From positions 1-52,891 of the forward strand of contig VGOZ01000011.1 of assembly GCA_016875715.1 (NCBI GenBank): a stretch of DNA of 52,891 nucleotides, read 5' to 3'. This DNA comes from Chloroflexota bacterium (GTDB lineage Bacteria > Chloroflexota > UBA6077 > FW602-bin22). The notes beneath the pieces were generated by a model that was not told the DNA's origin, ran no database searches, and saw only the letters and a list, made by a program, of their open reading frames with translations. The translations under genes and the position numbers were made by a program. Numbering within the stretch: position 1 is the stretch's first letter; each line of letters begins with the position of its first letter. Shown in pieces: positions 42,770 to 51,077 of the stretch.

Positions 42770-44922
42770 ACCCCGGCTCCGGACCATCCCGCGCCCGCCG
42801 CCTTTGACGGCTCCCGTGTCCGGCGACGTGCGGGAACGATGAGGCAGTCGACGGCGATCGCGTGGCCGCGACCGACGATGAGCGGATTGACCTCCATCGA
42901 AGCCACCGCATCTCGGACCGACCATGCCCAGTGCGCAAATAGGTCGATTGCGCGCGCAGCCGCGTCGAGAGTGCTCTCCGAAGGATTCTCCAACGTAGGA
43001 CTGAAGCGGTCTTCGGCTCGCAGATGCGAGTGGATGAGATCGCGCGGATCCTCCTCCAGCGGCAGCGGGAGGAAACGGTGCTCGCCGATCACCCCCACCG
43101 ATGCTCCACCCTTGCCCAATACGAGGACCGGACCCGCCAGCGGATCGGAGAGGTAGCCCAACAGGAGTTCCCGCCCGGCCGGGACTCTCTCCTGCAGTGT
43201 CAGCACTGCCCGTTCGCTCGGATTGATCCTCCAGAGAAGTCGCGCCGCGTCGCCCAGCGCACGATCGTCGTGCAGATTGGAAGCGATCAGTCCCAACTTG
43301 GCGCGATGAGGCAGATCGGGTGCGGACAGTTTGGCGACGAGGGGGAAGGCGAGTCCGGCCCTGGCCCGACAGGCAGCGGGATCATCGACTGGGCTACAGG
43401 TTGTCAGCGCCGCAACGGACATACCGAGGTCGCGTAGCAGAGCGAGACCGATGTAGTCCGGGACCGACTCACCCGCCGCTCGCACGATCGCGTCCTGGAT
43501 GCGGAGCCAGGCGTCCGGGTCCTCGAGCTCGCGGCGAAAGCCCACGTGGCGTGGTGTCGATCGCGGGCGGTGCCACAACGCGGCGAGGACCGTCCCGCAC
43601 TGATCCGGCTGATAGACGAGTCCCAGCCGAGACTCCCTCAGGCCCGCCGCGACGGAGTCTTCGAGGGGAGTCCCACCGGTCCAGCAGGCGAGAACCGGGA
43701 TCGGGTGCGATTCGGCAAATCCGGCCAGTCGCGCCCCGAGCGCGGCCGATCCTCCCGTGGCAGCTGCGATCATGCCGACGCCCGGGGTCTGCGCGAGGAT
43801 ATCGAGGACATCCAGGATCGATCCCCTCTCTGCGTGGAAGGTGATGTCCGCCGGATTCTCGGCCGATCCACGACCATCGAGAATATCGCTAAGTCGATCG
43901 CGACCCGGACGGTCCAGCGGAGGGATTGGCAGGCCTCGGGAGGCGACCGCGTCCGCGATCGCGCCGCCAATCCCTCCGCTGTGGGAGAGGACCCCCACAC
44001 CGTCCCGGACAGGCGGCGGTAGGCGCGTCAGCGCATCCGCGATGAGAAGTGCCTCGTCCCAGTTCCTGGCTTCAGCGATTCCCCAGCGGTGGAGCAGGGC
44101 GCCGAGCGCCTGTCCCGATCCCGCGATTGCGGCGGTATGTGAGAGGGCGGCGCGTGCGCCCGCCTCTGTGCTGCCGATCCGCAGGACCACCACAGGCATC
44201 GATGCCTGACGTGCCGCCATCAGGGCGCGCCGCAGCGCGAGCGGATCCGCCGTACCCTCCAGGACGACGATAACCGCTTCTACGTCACCATCGGCGACAA
44301 ACGATTCCAAAAAGTCGGCGATTGCGAGGTCGGCTTCGTTGCCGCTAGACACAATTGGCCCCAGCCCGATCCCGTAGCGGCGAGCGCTCCAGAGAAGGGG
44401 GCCGAACGCGGTGGCCCCGCTCTGCGAAAGGATCGCGATCTTGCCCGCACGAAGGTGCTCATCTCGCGGCGCAAGCACGTTCGCGGCTGCCCACAGGCGC
44501 GCCGTGACGCTGGCGTAGCCCAGGCAGTTTGGTCCGACGATCCTCGTCACACCGCCGCCTGCCGCGACGAGCTCGTCCTGGTTCACCCCGTCATCTCCGA
44601 TCTCGGCGAATCCCGCTGAGATCACGACTGCAACAGCGAGGCGCGCCTCGCGCGCCTCGGCAATCACGTCGGCGGTGGCGGCGGCAGGTACGACAACCAT
44701 GGCAACGTCTACCTGCCCTTCGATTGCAGTGAGTCGCGGTGCACATGGCACGCCAAGTACGGTGCGGCGCAGGGGATTCACCGGCATCACCCGGATGCCG
44801 TGATGGGTGCCGAGCAGGTTCTCCATCAGTCGGCGGCCGTAGCCTGGCGACTCCGTTGCTCCGACGACGGCGATGCCGGCGGGATGGAGAAGCGAGCGAA
44901 TTGCCGCCCGCGATGATGTCAC
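42766..44922 (-). CDS. ADP-forming acyl-CoA synthetase (NDP-forming, fused alpha-beta)
   Basis: A 718-residue member of the acetate-CoA ligase (ADP-forming) family. Order: CoA-binding domain (VVGATESPGYGRRLMENLL), succinyl-CoA-ligase-like domains with SQSGATAFGPLLW, the phosphohistidine H262 in ALSHTAAIAGSG, then an ATP-grasp domain (from about 480; AFPLVAKLSAPDLPHRAKLG). It joins an acid to CoA with ATP, or runs backwards to make ATP. It overlaps the CoA-lyase gene by 4 nt (44919-44922) and the deacetylase start, so it belongs to the same transcript. The acid is not known; the neighbouring lyase suggests a 3-hydroxy acid such as malate or citramalate. Confidence 0.92.
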   Translation of the reverse strand: MTSSRAAIRSLLHPAGIAVVGATESPGYGRRLMENLLGTHHGIRVMPVNPLRRTVLGVPCAPRLTAIEGQVDVAMVVVPAAATADVIAEAREARLAVAVVISAGFAEIGDDGVNQDELVAAGGGVTRIVGPNCLGYASVTARLWAAANVLAPRDEHLRAGKIAILSQSGATAFGPLLWSARRYGIGLGPIVSSGNEADLAIADFLESFVADGDVEAVIVVLEGTADPLALRRALMAARQASMPVVVLRIGSTEAGARAALSHTAAIAGSGQALGALLHRWGIAEARNWDEALLIADALTRLPPPVRDGVGVLSHSGGIGGAIADAVASRGLPIPPLDRPGRDRLSDILDGRGSAENPADITFHAERGSILDVLDILAQTPGVGMIAAATGGSAALGARLAGFAESHPIPVLACWTGGTPLEDSVAAGLRESRLGLVYQPDQCGTVLAALWHRPRSTPRHVGFRRELEDPDAWLRIQDAIVRAAGESVPDYIGLALLRDLGMSVAALTTCSPVDDPAACRARAGLAFPLVAKLSAPDLPHRAKLGLIASNLHDDRALGDAARLLWRINPSERAVLTLQERVPAGRELLLGYLSDPLAGPVLVLGKGGASVGVIGEHRFLPLPLEEDPRDLIHSHLRAEDRFSPTLENPSESTLDAAARAIDLFAHWAWSVRDAVASMEVNPLIVGRGHAIAVDCLIVPARRRTREPSKAAGAGWSGAGV

Positions 44923-45836
44923 GTGGGCCGCGTCCGTCGCGCGATGAGATCCGCTCGCGCGAGGAGCCGCTCCGCGCGCTTGACCACGGGCGCGTCGATC
45001 ATCATTCCCGCCAGCGACGCGGAACCGCGGCCGACGCGGCGTGCCTCTGCATCGGTGGCGATCACGCGGTGTGCGTGCGCGATCTGCTCGGATGACGGAC
45101 TAAAGATCTCGTTAAGCGGCGGAATCTGTGAAGGGTGGATACACGAGGCGCCACGGAAGCCGAGATCGCGCGCGATCGCGATCGAATGCAGAGTGGCAGC
45201 CGCGTCATCGTAGTGGGCCAGCGTCGATGCCATCCCCAGCGGTTCGACCGCCGCCCGCCGCGCGGCGAGGATCAGGGCGTGCTGGCTCGGCCGGAGCTCT
45301 GTGCCATCGCGCGACGGCGCGATGCCCAGATCCACGCAGAGATCTTCGATGCCGAGTTCGACCGTCTCTATCCGCTCGGAGGCACCGAGTATCTCGTCGA
45401 GGGCCCCGAGGGCGCGCGCTGATTCGATCACGACTGCGAGGCCAATCGCGCCTCGAGCTAGCCCTCGGCGCACCTCTCGCTCCGCGATCAACGCGTCGGC
45501 GACGATCACATCGCGCGCTGACTCGACCTTGGGCAAGCCGATGGCATCGACGCCTGGGCTTACCGCGACGTCGAGATCGGCGATCAGGGACGGGAAGTCG
45601 CTGTTCACCCGGACGAGCACCTCATATCCCCGCCCGGCGATGCGCGCGATGTAGGTCATCACGCTGCCGCGCGCCGCGTCCTTCTGATCGAGCGGGATCG
45701 AGTCCTCCAGATCGAGCATCACCGCGTCGGCGCCGCGATCCGCGGCACGGGCCGTGAAGCGTTCCACATTCGCCGGGACGATCAGGACTGACCGGCGCAC
45801 GACGGGGGCCCGCCGTGATGAACCCGCGGCGTTCAC
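44919..45836 (-). CDS. CitE-family CoA lyase (HpcH/HpaI, malyl/citramalyl-CoA type)
   Basis: A 305-residue barrel enzyme. Family residues are in VLIVPANVERF, AVMLDLEDSIP (metal-binding acid), VRVNSDFPS (the R-x-N motif), IGLPKVESA, VVIESARAL and ELGIEDLCVDLGI. Stand-alone CitE proteins cleave malyl-CoA, citramalyl-CoA or similar to acetyl-CoA plus an oxo acid. GTG 45836 overlaps the TauE/SafE stop as GTGA, giving a short N-terminus of normal family length. It stands between the permease and the acyl-CoA synthetase genes. Confidence 0.92.
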   Translation of the reverse strand: MNAAGSSRRAPVVRRSVLIVPANVERFTARAADRGADAVMLDLEDSIPLDQKDAARGSVMTYIARIAGRGYEVLVRVNSDFPSLIADLDVAVSPGVDAIGLPKVESARDVIVADALIAEREVRRGLARGAIGLAVVIESARALGALDEILGASERIETVELGIEDLCVDLGIAPSRDGTELRPSQHALILAARRAAVEPLGMASTLAHYDDAAATLHSIAIARDLGFRGASCIHPSQIPPLNEIFSPSSEQIAHAHRVIATDAEARRVGRGSASLAGMMIDAPVVKRAERLLARADLIARRTRPT

Positions 45837-46657
45837 GGACGGAGTCGACGGAACAGACCGGTCCACAGGCGTGGCGCCAGCATACGCGTGCCCGCATAGA
45901 CCAGAAAGATGCCGAAGCCGAACCGCAGTGTCGGCGCGTCGACGAGATGGACGAAGGCGGCGCCGAGCGCCCCCGCGGCGATCGACGTGGGGATCAGGAC
46001 GAGCCCCACGCGCGTATCGACGTTGCCCTGCCGATAGTGTTGGTAGGCGCCCGCGATCGCTGTCGGAACGATGCACGCGACGCTGATTCCCTGGGCGACC
46101 TTCTGGGGGATCGCGAAGAGATACACCATTCCTGGAGTCAAGATCTGAGCCCCGCCAATCCCGAGCAAGCCGCTCAGGAATCCCGCTACGAGCCCGAGCA
46201 ATCCCTCGCCGGCGGTGATCTCCGTCGCCTGGGCGAAGAGATCGACGGAGATTGCGTCAGCTTCGGACGCGCCTCCAGGCACCAGGAGTCGGAGCGCGAT
46301 CAGCAGGAGACAGACACCGAAGATGCGTCGTAGAACGAGGCCGGGGAGCCGTGAGCTGACCCGCGCCCCAATGGAAGCACCCGCGACTGCCGTGATCGAG
46401 AAGAGCACAATGAGAGGCCAGCTGGTCTGGTCTCCCTGGGCATACACGATCGCCGCAACGGCCGCGGTTGGCAGCATCGCCAGCAGCGACGTCCCGGCGG
46501 CACGATGCTGACTCATCCCGAGGATATCGACCATGCCCGGGACAAGGATGGCCGCTCCGCCGATGCCCAGAAGCCCGCTCAGGAGACCGGCCGCGCCGCC
46601 GATCGCCGCTGCCGCGGGCCAGTGGCGACGGAGATCGACCGGAGTTGCCTCAGCCAT
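45833..46657 (-). CDS. TauE/SafE (TSUP) family anion permease
   Basis: A 274-residue membrane protein with about eight helices and the family's internal repeat: GLLSGLLGIGGAAILVPGM near 20 and FLSGLLGIGGAQILTPGMV near 160. TSUP proteins move sulfite, sulfonates, thiosulfate or organic anions. The CoA-pathway neighbours make an organic acid, or a sulfonate, the likely cargo. The start overlaps the dehydrogenase end by 8 nt. Confidence 0.92.
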   Translation of the reverse strand: MAEATPVDLRRHWPAAAAIGGAAGLLSGLLGIGGAAILVPGMVDILGMSQHRAAGTSLLAMLPTAAVAAIVYAQGDQTSWPLIVLFSITAVAGASIGARVSSRLPGLVLRRIFGVCLLLIALRLLVPGGASEADAISVDLFAQATEITAGEGLLGLVAGFLSGLLGIGGAQILTPGMVYLFAIPQKVAQGISVACIVPTAIAGAYQHYRQGNVDTRVGLVLIPTSIAAGALGAAFVHLVDAPTLRFGFGIFLVYAGTRMLAPRLWTGLFRRLRP

Positions 46658-47663
46658 CGGCCAGCGGCAACTGACCCCGCAACGCCCGATTGACCAGGCC
46701 CCGCGGATATCGGCCGCTCAGCACGCGCACGACCTCGTCGAACGGCTGCATCCGATTCAGTTCCAGGGCAAGGCGTGAATACACGGCGGTGTGCGGTGTG
46801 AGGATGACGTTCTCCATACCCAGAAGTGGATTGTTGTCCTCGATGGGTTCGAACTCGAACACGTCAAGTCCGGCGCCGGCGATCTGTCCGCGTCTCAGGG
46901 CGTCGATCAGCGCCGCTTCGTTCACGATCGGCCCGCGACACGTATTGATGAGGTAAGCGGTCGGCTTCATAAGAGCGAACTGCGGCGCCCCCATCATTTG
47001 ACGGGTCTGCTGATTGAGGAAGACATGGAGCGTCACGATGTCGCTTTCGGCGAGAAGCCGTTCGAGTGGCACGACTTCCACCCCGTGCTGCGGACCGATG
47101 GCCGGATCGACGAACGGATCGGCCGCCAGAATGCGCCAACCCATCCCGCCTCCCTTCCGGGCGACGAGTTTTCCGATGTTGCCGAAGCCGACGATGCCCA
47201 GGGTCTGAGTCGACAGTCGTTCGACCAGACCGATCCGCTCGCGCATCGCTGCCCAGTCGCGACGCCAGAGGCCGGAACGCACGGCATCCTGCATGAACGT
47301 GAGACGGCGCGCACAGGCCAGGCTGAGGGTGAGCGCGTGCTCCGCCACCTCCTCAATGCAATAATCGAAGAGGTTGGCGACGGGCAGTTTTCGTGCCGTC
47401 GCTGCTTCGACGTCGATCGCGTCGTATCCCACCGAACCCTGAACGAGCACGCGGCATCTCGTCATTGCGTTGATGACGGTTGCGGGAAACCGGCCCCCGG
47501 CGTTGATGACTGCGTCGGCATCTGCGACTGCCGCGATCAGATCTGCTTCGCCCTGATAGGGGTGGAGGACCAGTTCCGCTCCCACGCTGGCCAGCTTTGC
47601 GCGTTCGGGCTTTGCCTGCTCCTCGGTGATAGGCCGACCTACGCGTACGACCTTGAGCGCCAC
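46650..47663 (-). CDS. D-2-hydroxyacid dehydrogenase (C-terminal-binding-protein-like)
   Basis: A 337-residue D-isomer-specific dehydrogenase. NAD site GIVGFGNIGKLVARKGG near 156; catalytic R243 (TCRGPIVNE), E272 (FEPIEDN) and H291 (LTPHTAVYS). The family converts 2-oxo acids (glyoxylate, hydroxypyruvate, phosphonopyruvate and others). The GTG start has an AGAGGTGG ribosome site 5 nt upstream. First gene of the five-gene unit. Confidence 0.93.
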   Translation of the reverse strand: MALKVVRVGRPITEEQAKPERAKLASVGAELVLHPYQGEADLIAAVADADAVINAGGRFPATVINAMTRCRVLVQGSVGYDAIDVEAATARKLPVANLFDYCIEEVAEHALTLSLACARRLTFMQDAVRSGLWRRDWAAMRERIGLVERLSTQTLGIVGFGNIGKLVARKGGGMGWRILAADPFVDPAIGPQHGVEVVPLERLLAESDIVTLHVFLNQQTRQMMGAPQFALMKPTAYLINTCRGPIVNEAALIDALRRGQIAGAGLDVFEFEPIEDNNPLLGMENVILTPHTAVYSRLALELNRMQPFDEVVRVLSGRYPRGLVNRALRGQLPLADG

Positions 47664-47721
47664 GTTCCACCTCTGCTCTCCCCGACGCAGGCGCGTCAGG
47701 CGGGCCGCAGTGTAGCGCGGA

Positions 47722-48495
47722 TCAGCGGGCGGGGATCACCGTCGGTGTGGCGCGTCCGCTACGCAGCGCCCACTGCCGTGGGTCCAGTTGCGTTCGGACG
47801 ACGACGGCATAGACAAGGCTGGAGAACCCCCTCCCACCGATATCACCGGAGCAGGACTGCCGACGTGGCGTGGTCGTCGGGGCTGCGCCGGCCACGGTTC
47901 GGGCACACGAGGGGACGCGCTGTCCGATGCGAATGGTGCTTGTCAGCGTCCTTGGCGTCAGCCGACCAGTGGACAGTTGGGAACCAGAGGGGATCTGCGA
48001 GAGGATCGTGACCTCGAAAGGAGACTGGGCCGCCTCCAGAAGGCCGAGTGCCACCTTAGTGGTGCCTCACGCCTGAATGACCTCGCCGACCCGGTTCCCG
48101 TCGCGGTCGGTGACCGCCGTCACCACGACGTGACACTCATCCTGATCCAGCCCGTAGGCCGGTTGATGGATGCGCAGGACAGCATCCTCTACGTCGGTCG
48201 AGGCGACGAACGACAGCCGATCCTCGAACGTCGCGCCAGGCACGATGGGCGTCGCGAGGGGATCGGGGTTGCTCTGGCGCGACAGCGAGTTCCGAATGAA
48301 GAACACGAGGGGCTCCGACTGGAACGCCTCACGCGTCGCCTCGGGCAGGTCGGTCAGGATCTTTCTGCGATCGGCCAGATTCACGGGAAGATCGGAAGAC
48401 CAGTTGATCTTGGGCCGGGCGCGACTGATCGCCTCAGCGTCCGCCCCGGCGAGGAAAAGCATCGCGAGGCTAACTCCTGCCGCAAGAACCGCCAA
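47722..48495 (-). pseudogene. Secreted protein gene interrupted by an in-frame TGA
   Basis: One reading frame encodes about 257 residues with a single TGA at 48067-48069. The first part (TTG 48495, the only start after an upstream in-frame TGA) has a signal peptide (LAAGVSLAMLFLAGADAEA) and a soluble domain ending GNRVGEVIQA. After the TGA the frame continues GTTKVALGLLEAAQSPFEV to a stop at 47722, with coding-like third-position GC bias. No family is recognised. A CGA-to-TGA change would explain it; alternatives are two genes (GTG 48054, 12 nt after the stop) or readthrough. TGA is the ordinary stop elsewhere in the window. Confidence 0.55.
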
Positions 48496-48541
48496 TACCG
48501 ACCGTCAAACCGTCATACCTATCCGATTATCGGCCGACCAC

Positions 48542-49756
48542 TCACCAGAGCAGAGCGCCAGCAATCGTCACGATGCTCTGTCCAGCCGTATCCGCCGGGC
48601 ACTGGTCGTAACGGACCACCTCGCCGTGCTGGGGACTGAGCGCGCGCAGCGCCAGGTAGATCGGCGAAACGCCACAGACATGGCGACGGTCCTGCTCGGC
48701 GACGATCTCCGCGAGGAACCGATCTGCATTCCCCCAGGCGATCGCGCGGAGCAGTCGCTCGTCGGCCTCACGCGCTTGGTTCTTCAGTGCGTCGGTGAGC
48801 GGTTCGGGATCGCTGAACTCCGGCCCCATATGTGCGAGATCCGCGGCCGCGACCACGATCGTGTCTCCATCCAACGCCAGATCCGAGAGAACCCGCACTG
48901 CAGTGCTGATGCGGGGATCCTGTTCGATTGCCCTCTCGCCCCTGATGAACGGGAAGAAAGAGCCCGTCAGAACGGGAACGAGGCGCGGTAGCGGATCGCC
49001 CGCCGCGTGAGCGATCCAGTTCAACGCCAGTTCGATCGAGTGCTCGCCGCGATGGTGGAGTTCGTCGACTGCGGCGTGGTCCGCCCCGACCGCGTGGATG
49101 AGGCGTGCGACAGCCTGCCTATCAGCGGCGAATGTCCCAAAGGGGGTCTCGAAGTCCTGGGCAGTTGGCGTGACGTGCGCTGGACCGCCGGCATGATCGG
49201 TGCCAATCACAATAACCCGCTTCGCGCGGCGGATCGCCGGAGTCGCGCGCGAGAACACGCGGTGATACGTGGGACCGCCGCGCTGATAGTCGATGTGCGG
49301 CGAGATGACGCCTCGGACGTGGATGTCCGACGTGCTCGGTAGCTCACGATCGCCTCGGCCGAATCCGCTTAGATGGTCCGCGAGGTCCGCACGTGCTGCC
49401 GGATACGACGTGCCCGCTAGCGCGGCCGGGCGCGGGCGCGACCGATACTCCCGACGCAAGTTGTCCAAAGCACTTGCAGAGCGCGGGCCCTCCAGCGCCA
49501 TCGCCTCGTCGAGATGGGCCACAAGGTCGGCCACGATGCTCTTTGGAAGCTCCCGTCCGATGATTCGTGTCCCTTCTGCGGCGATCTCGGCCACCGATCG
49601 CGTGCCGTCGCTGAGATCCAGGATCAGGCCCGCGATGGGCGGAACCGCGATGGCTTTGGGCATCACTTCGTCCGGATCGCGCAGGATCAGGAAGGGCTGC
49701 CCGTCACGTTCGGACCACGAGGGGATGAGTCGCCGGGCCACGGGCCGCAGGGTCAT
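48542..49756 (-). CDS. amrB: AmmeMemoRadiSam system protein B (Memo family) with N-terminal extension
   Basis: A 404-residue protein. The first 110 residues form a winged-helix/PqqD-like region (FLILRDPDEVMPKAIAVPP, DLSDGTRSVAEIAAEGTRI). Residues 125-404 are the Memo domain with the metal-site histidines in ISPHIDYQRGGPTYH, HRGEHSIELALNW and AADLAHMGPEFSDPEP, plus CGVSPIYLAL. Memo proteins work with an AMMECR1 protein and a radical-SAM enzyme; neither is nearby. The function of the set in bacteria is unknown. ATG 49756 follows TAGACT by 7 nt. Confidence 0.92.
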   Translation of the reverse strand: MTLRPVARRLIPSWSERDGQPFLILRDPDEVMPKAIAVPPIAGLILDLSDGTRSVAEIAAEGTRIIGRELPKSIVADLVAHLDEAMALEGPRSASALDNLRREYRSRPRPAALAGTSYPAARADLADHLSGFGRGDRELPSTSDIHVRGVISPHIDYQRGGPTYHRVFSRATPAIRRAKRVIVIGTDHAGGPAHVTPTAQDFETPFGTFAADRQAVARLIHAVGADHAAVDELHHRGEHSIELALNWIAHAAGDPLPRLVPVLTGSFFPFIRGERAIEQDPRISTAVRVLSDLALDGDTIVVAAADLAHMGPEFSDPEPLTDALKNQAREADERLLRAIAWGNADRFLAEIVAEQDRRHVCGVSPIYLALRALSPQHGEVVRYDQCPADTAGQSIVTIAGALLW

Positions 49757-49763
49757 CAGTCCG

Positions 49764-49769
49764 AGTCTA
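49764..49769 (-). promoter_or_regulatory. -10 element TAGACT for the Memo gene
   Basis: TAGACT on the minus strand ends 7 nt before the ATG at 49756. It overlaps by two bases the -10 of the divergent Ldh2 gene. Confidence 0.5.
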
Positions 49770-49773
49770 TACT
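49768..49773 (+). promoter_or_regulatory. -10 element TATACT for the Ldh2 gene
   Basis: TATACT ends 6 nt before the ATG at 49780, placing transcription at the start codon. The whole divergent gap is only 23 nt. Confidence 0.55.
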
Positions 49774-49779
49774 GTCGCC

Positions 49780-50835
49780 ATGTTGCGCCTGAGCGAAGCG
49801 AATGCGTGCGCGCTGTGCGACACCGCGCTTCTCGGCAAGGGCCTGAGCGGACCCGATGCGGCAACCTGCCGTGATGCGATCGTGTTCGCGTCGCTGCGTG
49901 GTCTCGACAGCCACGGTATCGTGTCGATCCTCCCGGGGATCACCAACTCCATCGCCCAGGGGCGAATCGATCCGTCGGCGACGGTACGGCGGGTGGGGTC
50001 GAACGTCCTGCAAGGCCAGGGCACGGCCGGACCGGTGATCGGAGCGGCCACCATGCGGCGAGCGATCGAGGACGCTGCGCGCCGCGGTGTCGGCGTTGCG
50101 GTTGCCTTCAACTGCAACCATTTCGGGGCCGCGTCGTTCTACGCGTCCATGGCGCTCGAGCGGGGACTCATCGGCGTGTGTCTCTGTAACGCCGGGCCGT
50201 CGGTCGCGCCGTTTGGCGGCGCCAGACCGTTGCACGGGACTAATCCCATCGCCTACGCGCTGCCCGGCGGCGACGAACCGCCGATCGTGCTCGATATCGC
50301 GACCAGCGTTGCCGCGCACGGGCAGGTGCACAAGGCCGCGCGTCGTGGACAGTCCATTCCCCCGGGTTGGGCGGTAGACGAGAACGGCGAGCCCACAACC
50401 GACCCCAACCGAGCGAAGACTCTCCTTCCGTTCGGAGGGCATAAGGGCTACGGTCTCGGCGTTCTGGTCGATGTCCTCACGGCCGGTCTGGCGGCATCCA
50501 CGATAGGAGTCGAGGTGCGTCAGCAGGACAAGGATCGAGAACATGCCGGACAGTCCTTCTTCATGCTGGCCATCGATCCGGAGTTCCTCGGAGGGAGAGC
50601 CGAGCTACGGTCCCGCGTGGATGCTCTGTGGCGTCAGGTAAGGGAAATTCCCCCAGCTCGCGGATTCAGCGAGGTCCTGATGCCGGGCGAACTGGAACAC
50701 CGAGAGGAAGCGCGTCGACGTCGTGACGGAATCCCGCTCTACGATGAGGATTGGACCGCGCTCATCCAGGGGCTGGCGCGGGCGGGACTCAGCGGCGAGG
50801 AACTCGCGGAGCGTTTCGCTCCGATCGCATCCTGA
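49780..50835 (+). CDS. Ldh2-family NAD(P)-dependent dehydrogenase, second copy
   Basis: A 351-residue Ldh2 protein with GLDSHGIVSILPG, catalytic His in NCNHFGAASFYASMAL, GGARPLHGTNPIAYALPG, VLDIATSVAAHGQVHKAARRG and GGHKGYGLGVLVDVL. It is clearly diverged from the 2613-3686 copy (HGQVHKAARRG instead of AGKIGMAARKG in the cofactor/substrate loop), so substrates probably differ. Single gene, leaderless start. Confidence 0.92.
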   Translation: MLRLSEANACALCDTALLGKGLSGPDAATCRDAIVFASLRGLDSHGIVSILPGITNSIAQGRIDPSATVRRVGSNVLQGQGTAGPVIGAATMRRAIEDAARRGVGVAVAFNCNHFGAASFYASMALERGLIGVCLCNAGPSVAPFGGARPLHGTNPIAYALPGGDEPPIVLDIATSVAAHGQVHKAARRGQSIPPGWAVDENGEPTTDPNRAKTLLPFGGHKGYGLGVLVDVLTAGLAASTIGVEVRQQDKDREHAGQSFFMLAIDPEFLGGRAELRSRVDALWRQVREIPPARGFSEVLMPGELEHREEARRRRDGIPLYDEDWTALIQGLARAGLSGEELAERFAPIAS

Positions 50836-50870
50836 GGCGACCCGACGGGCAATACGGTCGGATACGAGCA

Positions 50871-51077
50871 TCACGCGCGGATATCGACGTTCGTGCCGAT
50901 CGCACTGCTGACCGATGTCTCCTCGCGCGGCTCCGGCCGACGCACGACCGGGGGCTGAACGGGAGGCGGCGTGGGCCGCGGCGCCCCCGTCTGCGCCGGC
51001 GCCGTGCGCGGCTCAACCGGCCGATCGGAACGAACCGGCGGCGGTGACGTCACATTGACGGGATTTACGCTGACCAT
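50871..51077 (-). CDS. Short Pro-rich protein, unknown function
   Basis: A 68-residue protein: polar start (MVSVNPVNVTS), a Pro/Arg-rich middle, and a small C-terminal motif (SSAIGTNVDIRA). No family is assigned; similar short proteins with a terminal V/I-D-I/V motif occur near motility genes, but no such genes are here. It has a classical promoter (51087-51115), and the ATG is 9 nt after the -10. Confidence 0.5.
   Translation of the reverse strand: MVSVNPVNVTSPPPVRSDRPVEPRTAPAQTGAPRPTPPPVQPPVVRRPEPREETSVSSAIGTNVDIRA

Noticed and set aside
46791..48011. Long plus-strand frame of about 400 residues opposite the hydroxyacid dehydrogenase
   Set aside because: Antisense shadow of a confident enzyme; composition is Arg/Asp/His-rich with no domain.
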